DNA of 64,000 nucleotides, taken from the NCBI RefSeq assembly GCF_910592395.1, contig NC_088316.1:19220001-19284000 (forward strand). The letters run 5' to 3'. Made by a program: the position numbers and the translations under genes. Positions 35,101-50,100 of this stretch are shown piece by piece. The first letter of the stretch is position 1. Each line of letters starts with the position of its first letter. Source of the DNA: Lineus longissimus (lineage: Eukaryota > Nemertea > Pilidiophora > Heteronemertea > Lineidae). The notes below the pieces were generated by a model. That model ran no database searches. It had not been told where the DNA came from and saw only the letters and a list, made by a program, of their open reading frames with translations.

Positions 35101-38100
35101 TTCATTTCCATCAATGGGTACATTTTCCAATGGTTAAACCATTAATTTAAACATATTTGCACCCCTGAAGTTCATGATTACCCCCATTTCGCAAAATCAT
35201 GAGAATATTAGACATAAATCATCCCTCCTCCTGCTGCCTGGAGAAGAAAAATTGGTCTGTTTTGTCGATAAGAATGACATATACAATTTCGTATCTGCTG
35301 TGAGTTTCGGTATGGTTTCTCACTGTTTGAGGGGTCGTCTCCCCTGGGTGGAGATCAAAGACAATCAAATGGTCTTCGTTTGATGAGTCCTCCCTGCCTA
35401 GGGGGCGGCTGCACATGTTGTGGTCAGAAGAAAGAATTATTCTGATACGGAGAATCAGGTGGTAAACTAAAAGTAGAAGGGAAAGGAGGAAGCGTTCACT
35501 ATGCTGTGATTTGGGTGGAGCTGTTTCTCTGGTAGAGGGCATTGCAACATCTTCTCTTAGACTTACAGGAGATCTTTTCAATGGTCAGTAACCAACAACA
35601 TTGACTCTGCCTACGAGCTGCTGTGATCAAAAGTCGTTTCCTCCACCCCGATTCACTGTGTTGGTTTCTCCGGCAAAATGACTATCATTTCTTCTCCCTA
35701 CGATATTTTGAAAGATCCTCGTTAATTCCTTGATTAATTTCACCAATATATTATCATAGTTTTGATTAAATGGTGCGCGCTGATATTTCTGTTAATTATT
35801 AGGTACTGGTGGATTTTTATGATCTCGATGGGCTGCGCATGGTGTGGTTTGCAGTAACGTTGATTCATTGCCTCTCATAAGATTGCGTATTAAATGACTG
35901 ATGATTATTAATGGTTAATGCTCCAACAATATTTTCACTTTTACCGCAATAAAGCATCTTTCAGTTCAGTGCTTGGTTGATTGCGGTTTTGTTGTTGACG
36001 CACAGCCCTTCATTGTAGCTGTGTGATGGCAGCTTGCAATTCATGTCGCTGCAACAAAATCCACTATGTCGTCCATTGTTAACTTTACAACCACCTTACG
36101 ATCTTGGTCTTTGGGTTGCAGATGTAGCCACAGCCAGGGATAACTCCTGTGAAAGAATAACAATTTGTTCAAAGACAAATCCTGGCCCACTTTCCATTAA
36201 GAGAACCGGGAGCCATTTAGATGCCTGGCAATGATTACAAACTGACATCAAATGCAATAAACCACAGTTGTCTTGTCACCAAACAAAAACCCGTAAAACC
36301 AAATTGGTTTCTTTATCTGCGGAACTCCTTCGAAATCTTCACACCATTTATCATTGTTGTGTGTCTTTTAAGATTGAGTCCGCGTCTTTCAAGTTTGTCA
36401 TAATACGGGACATTAGCTTACTATAGAGATTGATGCCGTTACATCGCTTGGGTACCATCCATATTCCTGCAACACGTCTCTGTAGGTTTGTGGTAATAAC
36501 GATAACACACCGACAAGATATGACAAAACTTGTCTTCAGTTTAAAAATGTGTTCAGAAACGCGCAAGATGAGTCTTTTCCTTCATTCAGAAACTGAGAAA
36601 GGTAAAAATGGATTCTTTGAGGTTTTGGTAATTGTTCTCTTCACATGCCTGTACATGAACTTCCTATGGAATTTGATGAAATCTGTCAAAACCACTACCA
36701 GGACCTATACACAGACTTCCATGTCTGTTTAAGTCTGGGAGTGGTCTTTTAGAAAGGGTATGTAATAAAGGATTGATAGATTACAGAATGTCAATTAAAT
36801 TCTAAACCCTAAAGAATGGAAGGAACTATTCATGTGCTGGAATATTGTTCAATTAATTTCTCAGACAATTAGGATCACCTTATGTAAACACTCCTCCCTC
36901 AGATGGGTGGCATGAGTGGGGTGATTGAGTACAAGTGCCCAAACTGTATAATGTGGTGAATGGTCGGGATCAGTTAAAAGCAATCAGCGACCAATTTACT
37001 TGACTGATATTTCATGTTGTTATGGTTGAGGGGCTGACTGGTATCTTTTTCTTGAGAGGTGTCCCGATGCCAGGGTCAATTATTAGCTCCCTTATGAGAC
37101 CTCGTAAAGACTTTTTACTCCCCTTAACTTATCAGTAATGACAGTATGTGACATTTAAACTCAAATTCTATTCTACGAACACCAAATGCATCTCGCAATG
37201 TATCACTTTCGCCGTTGCTGCAAACTCCATCGTAGATTGGCTGAAATATTGGTCAAATGAAAACCTGATTATTTTGAAGTTGTATGCACACTGTCATGTA
37301 AGAGCCCCGTCATTCTCTTCCTTCCTGTTGTTCATCCAGATTGGAAAGTAAAATGAGAATCGAGGAGAGTAGTCAGGGTTAAGTTGCCAGGTTGAACAAC
37401 TGACTCATTTTGTTCCCTGTTTGCATCCAAAGCACTCAAGTATGACAGCGGAGATCGCACTTGGATACGATTAATCACTTAACGCAATCGCTCCTCATCT
37501 AACAACACAACCGTGGAACATTTATGATTTAGAATAAATACGTCCTGTCATCTTGTTAAGAATTATCTCCATTTTCCATGGATATTTCTTCATTTTAGTG
37601 TCTTCCTACTCGGGATTGATTCACGGCCGAAGCAATTCACTTGCCGCCATTGATTTCAATCACGAAGTATTGATATTGGGACGATTTCATTAGACGGACA
37701 CTCGTTGTCATTCTGAGCTTGTTTATCGCCGGTCAATGCGCGGATTCATGTTTTTCTGTCGCGTTTACTTGTTCTTATGAGACATTTCTCTATGATGTGA
37801 TTGTCCGCACTTATTGCGTCAATCCTCACATTGATTTGTCGCCTTTTCACGATGATTCTATCGCTCGTAGAAAAACATTGCATGTTTTTTGCCTCCGTGG
37901 AGATTGTGAGATTAATTAAGCTTGTTTGGACTTCCTGAGACTGATCACTAGCAATATCAAGCCTTATCAACTCGTCAACTTCTTATCTGACTATTGTCAA
38001 TTGTGTCATTATAAAATGACAGTTTTTGAGCTGTAGTTGCTAAAGTGCATTTGTATCCACTTAATAGCTTAAGGAGGTTCCTTGGATACCATAGTGGCCA

Positions 38101-41100
38101 TTCACGTTCTCCTTCTTTCCATGAACCTCCAAGGAAGGATAGTTCGTATAAAGTTTCATTGTTTTTTGGTACCTTGCAAGTTTGTCAAGTGATTACAGCT
38201 CCGCACACTGTCCTTTCCATGAAGATGGTGATCCTCTCATCACAGTGAATACTTAACTAGCAAACTATGCAAGAAAACACTCATAACCCATTCCGATCAG
38301 ATCAAGATCTCATGCGGATATTCCCGCCAGCTGAGGTTCTCGGCGAAGAAATATTCGACCAAATAGGCTGTCAATCATGCCTGCTCTCCCTCCATTATAG
38401 CGGAGATCTCACCACAATCTTGCCGCCACATTTTATACGAAGCGTGGTAATGTTCCCTTTCATTCTGATTAACTGATACAGTTAAATTGGTGTGAGTAAT
38501 AACCGCGCGAAGAACGGTCTATTTCATAGATTCGGCCTGCCATGGGTTCTTTAGGACATTACTGGAGGTTTTTCTCTTGTTTGGGGTAATTCGATGGGAA
38601 TTCGCCACTGAAGTACCAATGGGAAAGAAGTAGATGGGTGTTTTCATATAAGAAGCTTACGTGGTGATGTAGCTGTGATTTTATTCTCTGTTCCGATCAC
38701 AGTTTGGGCGTGTCAGCCTGTACAGGAAGAAATGAAGATAACTGTTTCCATGTCAAATGTCCAAGTAGCTAAAATGAGTTAGGCAAATATCGTAGGGGAG
38801 TGACGATATTGTGAGATTTTCACCTGATAGGGTTAATAGTCTGTGATATGCTAAGATTACTGGCTGACCACCCAGGACTTGTTCGGTAGTTTTAATTATC
38901 ACTTATAATTAGGTCATTATATGAGGATTCGCACCAGATAATGGGAGAGTCTACGGACACTAATATCAAAAGAATAGGAGGAGTTTGCCAGATCGCTTAC
39001 TAATTGCCGTTAATTAAATACGCTCGTTAATATTGGTGACGGATTTCGTCACAGTTGAAGGTGGAGATGGCATCTACGATACTTTGTACTTTAGAGCACT
39101 TTCTCACTTGGTTGTGTTCTTGCCAATAATGTGTATGGTTTAAGGAATTGAAACCAAACTTGAGGTATTGGTTGTCTCACCAAAACCCACATGGGTGGAG
39201 CTATAAAAGAAGGTCAAAGCTGAGGTGTTGGTTTTACAAAACACGATAGTATTGTACCCTCACCATCAGCTAATCGATCAATGAGCTTACCCGAAGCTCA
39301 CATCATCACCTATCAATTGATTCCATCTATGAATTCATCACGAGAGATTTGAAGAAATTGAATTTATTCATTAAGTTTTGAAATAAGTGTCCACTAGATG
39401 AAGCTAATCAGTGTCTGACTGATCATGTTTGATTGCAAGGCACATGATTACACTTGTCATGACCTCCATAACTGTTAACTCTCCGTTCACCAAAACCTAG
39501 TCAGAGGGACTACTTTAGCTCCATTGGTTGCCACTTAGGCGAGAGTCTTTTTATACCATGTTTTGTGAACGCATGACCCAAAAAAATTGAGGGAAAAAAA
39601 TTATGGTGAAAATTTATTTTTTTTTGCCTCCTCTCAGAAATTTTATCAGGATAGGTTCGTGAAATCCAAAAATCTGTAAAAAAAAAAAAATTTTTTTTTT
39701 CCACAGCCTAAGACGAATGTTTTCTTCTATATTTCCAGGACAGACAAAGCCCACATTAGCCAGTCGCAAGTATGTTCTACAAGAAGCCACAAGGGGGCGG
39801 TGTCTGAGTCGTCTGTTCTCCACGGAAGTCGGGCCTGAGAAGACGGAGGGACAGGAGGAAGAGGACTATCATAATATCATCAAGGACACAGAAAGATCAA
39901 AAGGTAGGACTTGGTATGGACATTGTTCACTTGGAGGCTGCCTTGTACAATGTTAGTCACCTCATCCTCTAGGTGACCAGAGCTGATTGTGCTGCCACCT
40001 ACACGGAGGCTAAGCTGGACAGAAATAGACCAGGTCCCTCAGGTTTGAGAAAGAGGTCTTTCCTCTCTTCCTGCATCACAGGCAATCTTCATAGGTATGA
40101 GTCAGACAGTGTCTCCCAAGATGACATATCTTCTCGCCACACATGTGTAGTCTTGCTAACTGGATATTGATCCTGCAAGGCAGTTGACTTGGTTGACATC
40201 ACCCCCTGGTGGTGGAGGGTGGCATGGAGACTTCCGGGGTTGCAGAGTGGTGCCAATATAAAGTTTGTTCCACTCTCCATTCGGTGCAGGGAGACGGGTC
40301 AGGGGGACATCTTCTAGTGAAGAGGGTGTGCTCTTTGAAATTGTCACTGCCCTCTTTGGGTGTTAGTTCCCTCCTTCATGTTATCAACCCCATGATTGGG
40401 AGGATGTGCGAACATTACAATAGCCTTTCTTGTTGTCTTCGAGTGAGAATGACAGTCAGGATCCTCCAGTCACTACGCTGCCGTGGTTAAACGTCACATG
40501 GCATGAGCAAGATGTGTTTGACTTGCTTTGAACTGTCCACTACAGATATTCATGCCAACCTCTTGCCCAGTTAGACCTAAAGAAATTATCTCACAACATT
40601 TTTCTCTTTCTCTTCCCATCTTTGATCTGTCAGCTAAAACTTTTATTCTCCATGATTAGGCTGAGGGTTTCTGTATGTGTGTTGATTGTCCATTTGAGAG
40701 TGGCGTGCTTGTTTGGCCTTCACAATTGAAGGCCACAGGTGTCTGTTTGTGTGTTTATCGTATGCTACTGGAGCTTCCCAGATTAAATGGTGTATATCAT
40801 GTACTTTTGCCATAGCCGGTGATCCAGTAGTTGGCCCAAGGTAAAACCAATTCAATCCTCCACCATCAAATTGTGATTGAGACCACTGTGAAAAACCGTC
40901 TGAACTATCAAATATTCATGGGCAGGTAGAATTCCTGGAGGAGTCAAATCCATCTTGCATGAGCTGCAGCCGCCTTCGTTTAATGATTCTGGAGGGAGAT
41001 CGTCTGCATCTTAGAGTCAGATGATGTTCTGTTTAGTTTAAGGAACACCACACTGAGACATGTGGTGAAATCAAGATCGGTAGGGTGGGTAGGCCCAAAC

Positions 41101-44100
41101 CTTATGTGTGGTTGGTGTCAAAGTGTATTCCATTTATGACAAAGTCTGTATGGTTACTAAAGATTTGTAAAAGAGAAACAATGCATGAAGTTCCATTGTA
41201 GCTGTGGGAAGGTATTACCATGTTGACATTCGAGAGTGTGACGTGTTTCTTTTTGTTTCCACGGTAATGTGATTAGGCGAGTTGTGTGGGACATGCGATG
41301 CCTTCATTAAGGCACTGTTATGAGAGCTTGTCAAGATCTTCCGCTCGATTCAGGCAAAACAAATCTTCTGTAAAACCTGTTATAGACTCTTTACAGAGTG
41401 CTGTATTGACATGTCCTCACAGCTGTTTCTACTTTCGTGGTTGACAGTTTCTACCATCAAATGACTTGTGAAATATCAAAGAAAACTCCTAAAATTGCAG
41501 TAATATTTGCGAGCTCACTCCTCGGAAGTCGTCACTGCAAACATTCATAATCCACACGCCAACATCCACCAAATTATACCGTAATCGCTCAGAGCAAATC
41601 AGCGCAGCGTAAAAACAAAACTGAATCTTCCGATACCCGTGGGCCATTTTTGATTGCGATTTGATTGTGTTGGTAATTATCTTCACAATGATACTGATAT
41701 CGGCGAGTGTTTTTCACTTTTATTAAACAATCGCCAATGGCTAGAATCCTCATTAGTCGCGCGATGTACGAAATTTCTAAATGATATTGGTTATCATTGG
41801 TTATGGTCGTCATGCGACTTTTCTAAATTTCTCGGACACCATGAAACAATTGTAGGAGAAGCGTTATTAAAGCGAGATGCACGCTTTTTTCTGTCCTGTT
41901 ACACAGACTGTGAGCCACTGAGGTCAGAAGCCTGACTCAGTTGAATTCGGCTTGTCACCTTTGCCCCTCTCGGCCAGGTGATGGGAGCGATAGAGAAATG
42001 GTGAAACAAACTGAAATCTGTCAGGAAATCCATGTTTAAATTTGCATTTGAAATCATGTGGCCTTTGAAGCCGATTTTGGGGAGAATTTGAATTCTGTTA
42101 TTTTCTGGTTGAATGGTTGACTCCATGGTCCTCCCTTGAGCTTCGATGAATAGATCATGAAACTTGACATGGTTGAATTTGAATAACTTCATTGTTTCAG
42201 CAAGTTTGAAAAATTGAGAAATATGTGAATAAAGTTAGCTTTATTTTCACGTAGAAAATCATTTGGTTCACTTCTAGTCAAACCCAGTGACAAGACAGTC
42301 AAAGTTTTGTGAACAAGCACATCTTTCATAGACAACATTGTGCTTCAGTTCATAAAGATTGACCAAGTTTAAAGCTGTCTTTAATTCACCAATTTACCTC
42401 TTGGGCCAAGTTTTTGTTATTAATGATATTTTACTGTCAACTAACAGAAAAAGCCTGCGGTCTCCTAAATTAGATAACAGAAATATGAAACATACTCGAA
42501 GCCGAGGGCCGTGAACTATCTCAGAGTCTGGATACACCATCATAAAAGCCTAAACCATTATCTCTTAACGCCTGATGGGCAGATTGCGAGATGCCTCTTC
42601 AACTAATTAAGAACCTCTTGTTTCAAAATCTCATCGTGGATCACATTTGACAATAATTGGAATCGGATCGATACTGGACGACACTCAAGCATTTTCTCAT
42701 TAATTTCCATTAATTCCTCATCCGTGCCCTCCGAGCTGTTTGCACTACTTCTTCAGTCCATATCAGGCTGAGAGAGCTCGGGTCTTAGCACAGTGATAGA
42801 CGCTAAAGCATGGAGAAGAATGTAGTTTTCGGAGCGTCTTACGTACTGCCAACTAAGAAAATAGACAACTTCCTTGTAAAGTTGAGTTGTGTTTGGTGGG
42901 AAGAGTGAACATGGTTACCCTGACCACTTTTATGCCTTAGTTTGGTCCACATTTAGTGACGTCACATGCACGCAGATGTGTGCCAGTTGGTTGTGAAACA
43001 GCCCGATTTCATACTAAGTTTCCTTGGAACCATCCAATGAAATGCTGACTTGGGAAAGTGTTGACGTAATTAGAAAACACAACCGACTAAAAGGCTTGCG
43101 TTTACCCTGAGGCGGAGCAAGACAAATCAGGCTGAATTCTAATTTCATTTTCCACTTCCCGAGCCAGGAACACCTCGACATGCCACCAGTAATGAATCAT
43201 ATTTGCTGACGGAGGATAATTAAATAAAACTATAAGTTAATTAATATCGGGAAGCAGTTTTCAATTAGAACAACCGTTGTGGTATTTTCGTCCCAATGAG
43301 TGGCGAAGTTGGAAAGATGTTGAGGAATATTGATCATTTTACCAAACAACGGCACCTTGTACAGAATCTGCTGAACCTGCCGCTTTAACGCGCTAACCGA
43401 TGACTCCCATCACCGCCAATGTTCATCCTTCCCCTCAATAACGACATCACACTTCTTTACGCAATCTCCCCTTTTTCTCCACCGACTGCTCACCCCCAGT
43501 GCGATGATTGTTTCGGGAAATTGAACACAGCGTGCCGCTTTCAACGGCCATTGTGTGTCAACATTCCTACCTCCAAGTGACGATTAATGATTCTTCATCT
43601 TGCGGGTTGTCACGGCGATGTTTGATCGGCAGTGATTGTAGGTGGGAACGTAGCGCACTGGAGTGAAGTTTTCTCATTAAGAGATACAGAGAGGAGAATT
43701 AGCAGTATTGGATAATGTGCCAAGTTACAGTAGAACACCTTCCAATAGTGCCATCACTGTTATAGGGTTTCCTATTAGCCCGGAAAAGGTCATCGGTAGA
43801 ATCATTACCTTTTTTTGCTTGAGATGGAAGATGGGTGTATTTAAAGCTTTTAGAACTAGTTCCAAAAGGTGCAACCCCTTCCTGAGAAAGTGCTGGAAAT
43901 ATGTCATTGTGCTACTAAAAGGTTTAAGTCACAAGTATAAAAACCTGCTCAACGCACTTCAGCATCCTAGACTTCCCCTGCTGAGTGGTCAATGATCATA
44001 TATGTTGGTGATGGCAGGGATGAAACCCAGCTTCTAGTCGAGCAGAGTGGAGGGTTAAGTGTGTTATCTCATTGGAGATTCCATAATTTGTCATCCACAT

Positions 44101-47100
44101 GACAAGATATTCGCATTGCTGCCGCGAGAAAACGTTTGTCTCTTGATTAATCAACGCCTATACTCGATGATGAATTGTAATTTTTTGCCGTGGCATAATT
44201 ACGCAGAGGTAGTTGACACCTAGCAAGTGAATTGCGGGAAGATAGCTCGCTCTCGTGGCTGAATTTGTATTTGATGTTTTGTGCTGATCGTTTCTCATTT
44301 TCTCTACTTTCAGGTCCATCAGATAAACATGAATTTCAGGCAGAGACAAGGAAGCTTCTGGACATCGTTGCCAAGTCTCTGTATTCTGAAAAGGAGGTAA
44401 GCCAAATCAGATGGAAGTCTTCCTGAGTTCTGATGACAAGACGTGTTGCCAAGTGTCTGACACAGATTTTGAAAAACCTCTCACTATCAGCACTGTAGCC
44501 TGCGATGGAATCACCCTGCCCAAATATAGAGCTGTCACCATTGGCCAATAAACTGAAGTGTTGCCTAACTGTAGTGGCACCTTGGAGGAGGAATACTCCT
44601 TTGAGAATAACACCTTGGATGTGAAGTTGTGGTACCGAAGTAATAGTGTTAATGCTCTGATCTTATAATCAAGTCTTTTGACAATTTGTTTCTGTATTTC
44701 AGGTGTTTGTACGCGAGATCATCTCAAATGCAAGCGACTCCCTTGAGAAGATGCGCTACATCCAAGTGACCGGGGCCGATGGTGAGGTACCCAAGGATCA
44801 TCCGCTAGAAATACATATCAGGACGGATGAAGAGAAGAAGACTTTCACCATTCAGGTAGCAAAAGTTTCCAATTTCATCTCTCCTCTGTTCCGATTCTTA
44901 GACTGTGTCCATTTGGCAGTCTAGCCCTTAGATATCCTGGTTGTCAATTTCAGAGAATTATTAGACGTTGCTGATTTAAGATAATGAACATCATCAGAAG
45001 TAATACGGTTGATCCAGATGATTATTGCGGCATTTGAGTGGTGTTGATACAGCCATAGAATGGTGAGAATAATAACAAGGATTTGCAGATATTAACACCA
45101 GTGGCTGTTTGTGGGAGAAATGCGTTTCCTGGCAGTGGTCGTGTCTGATGAATCTTTGCACAAGTCGTAGTTGGCTGTCCCTGGTAGACAAAGTATGGTG
45201 TGACATTGAAGTTTCAGAGTTATGGCGAATAAGAACTGAGTTTCCAACGATGATCTCCAGCCTATCAGTGTCCGCTTGTCTTACTCTTATTTCAAGATTA
45301 GCGTCATTGTGAGGATTAAATGGATGAAGACCGCACTGGAAGCTGGGCCTCATGGCTGACGGTGTGACCTTGTTTGTGACCTTGTCAGTCCTCTAAGATC
45401 GTTATGGATGGCGGGATTCATGTGCTTGAACGATAGGTTTTGTGGTCAACTTTGGACTTGTTGTTATTTATGGAAAGGCTGGCTTAAAAAGTATGACAGA
45501 CTTCGGGAAGTCTGGGATTGGTATTTTCACCATACTTTAGAAAAAATTGACAGAGCGTGATGGCCGAAGAATGGAAAATGTCTGGTAGTTTAAAGGAGCA
45601 TACAAGGGTGCTTCGGCATAGCCTACTGATTTTAGGTATCTGACTCTAAAACCAGGGGGCGTTGGGTTCAAACCCTGGCCTGTCAGTTCTGGATCATGCT
45701 CAAGAGAGCACTGTACTAGCCTTTCTCATGCCTAGGAGGGTTAATCAGTGGTGGCAGATCTTCCTGAGAGCGTTAACGCCACTGTCAATATCTCCCCCAG
45801 CCAGCCACCGCCGCACCTATAGATATTATTACAGTAAATCAAAACTCCGCTCAGTTCCGATGATGCGAGGAAAGTTATGACCCAAACTTCTCTCTGTTAT
45901 CGGTAATATTCATCGTAATCATTATAATGACCAAGTATACGAGAGGCGCAGCCTTTAGGCGACGCATCATGAAAGGTCTGCTTTCTCATATATTGCACTT
46001 TATTTGTGCACTGGTCCTGGCGGTCTGTGGCAACTGTGGCTCTGCCATATAAGAGGGAAGAGTTGTTGAGTCTGACTTTGGCTTCTTCTTTGAATCACTG
46101 ATGCTGGCTCTTCAAACTGCTATTGAATACCATTGTACCCTTGGTCCCTCGGTCCCTTACGTGAATGCCAAAACAAGCCAAAGCTCCTGTTTAAAGGCTA
46201 TCAGATTCGAGTGCCTTGCCCAATGTCTCAACCAACTTACCAAGTGACCAAGATATTTCGTAAATTGGAATCAAACCAAAAACATTCAGTCACAAATCTG
46301 ACACCTTTCTACCACAACACCGAGCTGTTCCTGGAAATGAACTTAGCGGCGATAAACAAAAGATCTTTCCAGTCGTCTCTGAGGGGATGCTCTGTTGTTT
46401 TTACAACTGTTCCATCCATTGGTGAAGGAGCTGTGGTAATGAGTTCTGTGTTTTGGTGGTACACGTGTCAGCGTGATGATCTATGGACTAATGGACAAGA
46501 TTGCAAGGCACCAGCGGCGATATTAACCACCGAAGAATTGTAGAAAATAAAAATATTATTGAAGAAATTAATGATCTGTGCAATACTGATTTGTGGTCAG
46601 GTGTTTTGACTTGTTCCTTTCGCTTGTGATAGTGCATTGAGCCAGGTCCCTGTCACCTGAGAGGTTTGGTGCCTTACAGCATTATTAGAGTCCACATGTC
46701 TGTGCACTGGTTGGTTGTCTGCTAAATGATGGTCATAAATTAGAATGTCTTGTGATGACGGTGAAATGTTGGCCAAGATAAATGAGACATGAACAACAAC
46801 TCTAAAACTCTGTTATCAAATACTCATAGTTCTTTAAGAAGTGGCATCCAATTGCACCAGAAGCGTCATATTTTTAATAATTTAATCAAATCACCAAAAT
46901 CTCCGCATCATCTTCTTGCGGTAAATGGACAGCGGAACCCGTTCGAAATCAATTTCTCAACGCCGTGAAATCCCCTCGAGATAATTGTCTTCTGTGGCAA
47001 TACATTTATGCGAAGACTTAAAAAACCTTTCAAGAAGTACCTCATCGCCAGGACGGGGGATTATGGGAAATACGTTCTGTCATCGCCGAGATATTGCTAT

Positions 47101-50100
47101 TCTATTCACACGTTCGTTATCTGTTTATGGTGAATGATGACCACGGCGATGCGCACGTCGCTGGCCAATAGATAATTCTGCCAACGGCCAAATCTAGCTG
47201 TCCACTAAGATGGTTGTATTAATTATGGAGGTACTGATTGAAACAAAATGGGTTTGCTCACATGCATCTTGATATTCCCCGGCCGCAGACTCAGCTTGGG
47301 TGTGTGTCTTTGGGGTGAGCATCTCGTCTTGTAGGAGACACCTGTCTGTGTTGATGTGACCAAGTCTAGCCAGTGACCACTGACCACAGATGAGAGATGA
47401 ACAATCATCACAATAATCGACAGATTTATGTTGTTGCTTCCTGTGACAATATTGACGCCACCGTTTTATTAACCGGTGAGGCAGAACTAGGATTTACTAG
47501 CTGTCGTCCATCTTGACAGCAAGCAGTGAAGTCGTTTTCACAAAATGATCTTCCTGCTTTCCTTGACTCTATGATGCAGACCTAACTGCACACAGACAAA
47601 GTGTGTTAACTTGAGGAACAAACCCTATTTAGTGGAGTGTAACTATGGGTGTTGTCTACCGGTATCTTGAACTATTCCAATAAAAGCTCGTAATATTGTC
47701 TGACCCAAGAATACGACACACTATTACCATGTGGAGGGGCCCTGGAAATACCTCAGTGACTACCCACGTATTTCACGGCACAGCCCTCTTTCCATATGAA
47801 GTAGTAGCGTTAATATTGTAGCCTGTGGCTATCTTGGTGAGAAGCCTGCAGCAGATTATTAGTGGCACTCCAGCATTACCCGGGGGACCCCACTAACCTG
47901 GCAGACATAATGGAAACTGCTCATGTTTGCTAAGATGGAAAATGGTAAGCGTGGAGAGGAGCTGAAAATGGGATGAGGGGCAACAACTACCAACAATTCA
48001 CAGTCATGTCTCAGAAAGACCTTCAGTGTTAGCCATTTCATGTTGGTCTACTGGATGGCTGCTTTTTCAGGTCCGTGGGGCTCCTCTTGGCTAGGGGACA
48101 TAAACCATTTAACCCTTGAGGCCAACTAGATCACTGATTGATTAACTTGGAGGAGGGAAATAAAAAAAATGACTGAAAATGTCCAGCAACGTTAAGGATG
48201 TTGTCGTGCTCACTTTTCAGAACACCCTTTGATTGAAGGTGGTGCTATTCATGAAACCACTTGAACTCTGATTGTCATTCCTTGCACAGTTTCTGGTCTT
48301 GATAAGGTCTTGCACCATTTAACACTGACCAACTCTCATCAGCTCCTAATTGGAAAGGCCAACAACCAACAAGAAGGCTGTATGACCTGGGTACCGGATT
48401 ATCACGTGAAATATCGCAACATGAACTCTTCGTTCTGTTCTCAGTTGAACTGGTGATCGAAAGGTTTGATATTGGTCACCAGTCGCTGCAATCATCGATA
48501 ATTATTGCAGGCACCTGCGATGTCTTCCCTAAACAAGGTCCCAATGTTTGAGGGGCACTTGAATAGTGTCTTGCCTTGTCTACTTATATCTTCCGCTCTC
48601 TCCTTACAAAGCTCAGCCCATTTATTCCCCTAACCACAAAGTGAACCATCTCTTCTGATTCCACAATGCTATTAAATGTATCAAACACTTCTCTAAACTA
48701 CAAATCTTATTTATTAAATCTCAATCTGGCAAAACAACAATAACCGTGTCCTATTTTGCTAAAATAATCCATTTGATTTGAGTTTATCCTGCGTCTATTG
48801 GAGCTGTCTAGCTCTTATAAAATAACAATAGGTTGCTTAATCTGAATAATGCGCGTCTTATTTCACAGATTATAAAACCCTATCACTGGCCGATTCAATT
48901 ATTATTCAGCCTTGATGAGATCTTGAGACTTACATAGTCTTTCGCTAACTCTGAGCCGAGGCTTTTGTGATGATAAGCTGCCTTTGTAGCCCGGCGGCCA
49001 TTTAAGAGATTTCATTAATAACAAGCGTAGAGATTGCCATCGTGTTGCCTCAGGCCAGGTAGCGCGAAAGTGGCGAACACTTGAGGTAAATAGAGACCGG
49101 ATGAGGGGGCAGTTGACGCTGACATCTAGTGTTTGATGACGGAACTTCCTCGTTAGAGTCCTAGCTAGCTGGATGGTGCGTAGGGGACATTTTGCAGCGG
49201 GGGAGATGGGTTGTCATTTGTAGCTGCTAGTCCTCCTTGTGTCAGAATATCTAACTGAAGAAGGTGAATGATGGTGGCTTGGGTTCTTGGGTTCCAGTGT
49301 ACTCCATTCATCTAATGCATCTTTCCAATTCTCTATTTTAGGACACTGGTATTGGGATGACCAAAGAAGAGATGATTGAAAACCTGGGAACAATTGCAAA
49401 GTCAGGCAGTCAGGTGAGAAAGTATAATATCGTCGGGAGAAGCTGAAGTCGTCTGCAATCTGATGTGGCGTTGTCTCTACTCGGGTAGAAACTTATATTT
49501 GAGTGAATCTCTGAATCCTGTATCTGTCTGTCTGAGGTAAACACGCCGATGTTTTTGAATCTGGCTTTATCTGGCAAAGATTTTCAGATAACGTTTACGT
49601 TAATTTCAACCTCTTGATTTCAGCAATTCCTTGATGAGCTTAGTACAACTTCTGATAAGGAAGCAAGCAGCAACATCATTGGTCAGTTTGGTGTTGGATT
49701 CTACTCAACGTTCATGGTTGGAGACAACGTTGACGTGTACTCACAGTCGTATAAACCTGGCAACAAGGCTCAGAAGTGGAGGTCTGATGGGTAAGATTTG
49801 CATTATTATACGTAGTACAGTCACCTGGGCAGTAACAAGTATGGAAGGAAAGTTAGAGATTCTGTTGTCAACTGACGAGTATGAACTCTTCAAAATGTTC
49901 GATCGGTATTTCATGAGACAACTACAGGTATGTTATATTATCTTCCACTTTCAGCACAGGTTCATATGAAATAGCAGAAGCAGAAGGCGTCCAGCAGGGC
50001 ACCAAGATCGTCGTCCATCTCAAGGGAGATGCTTATGACTATGCAAAGGAAGAGATCATAAAGGGTATGTCTATTGGCAATGTCCAACCTTTCACATCAG

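Larger units (their letters stand above)
26190..39738 (+). other. TRAP1 intron 1 (13.5 kb)
   Basis: No nested gene is supported. Contents: a C-run at 28159-28173, a repeat end at 28870-28965 resembling a short inverted-repeat element (ggttctactgta terminus), a SINE piece at 30858-30928, a hairpin at 31758-31800, and a 76 bp TTAA-type element at 32687-32762. Long parts (about 29000-39100) mix TAAT/ATTA cores with CG-containing words (gccgtta, ggcgga, catgcaaac). This differs from the Mastermind-like intron and looks like regulatory DNA. Confidence 0.6.
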
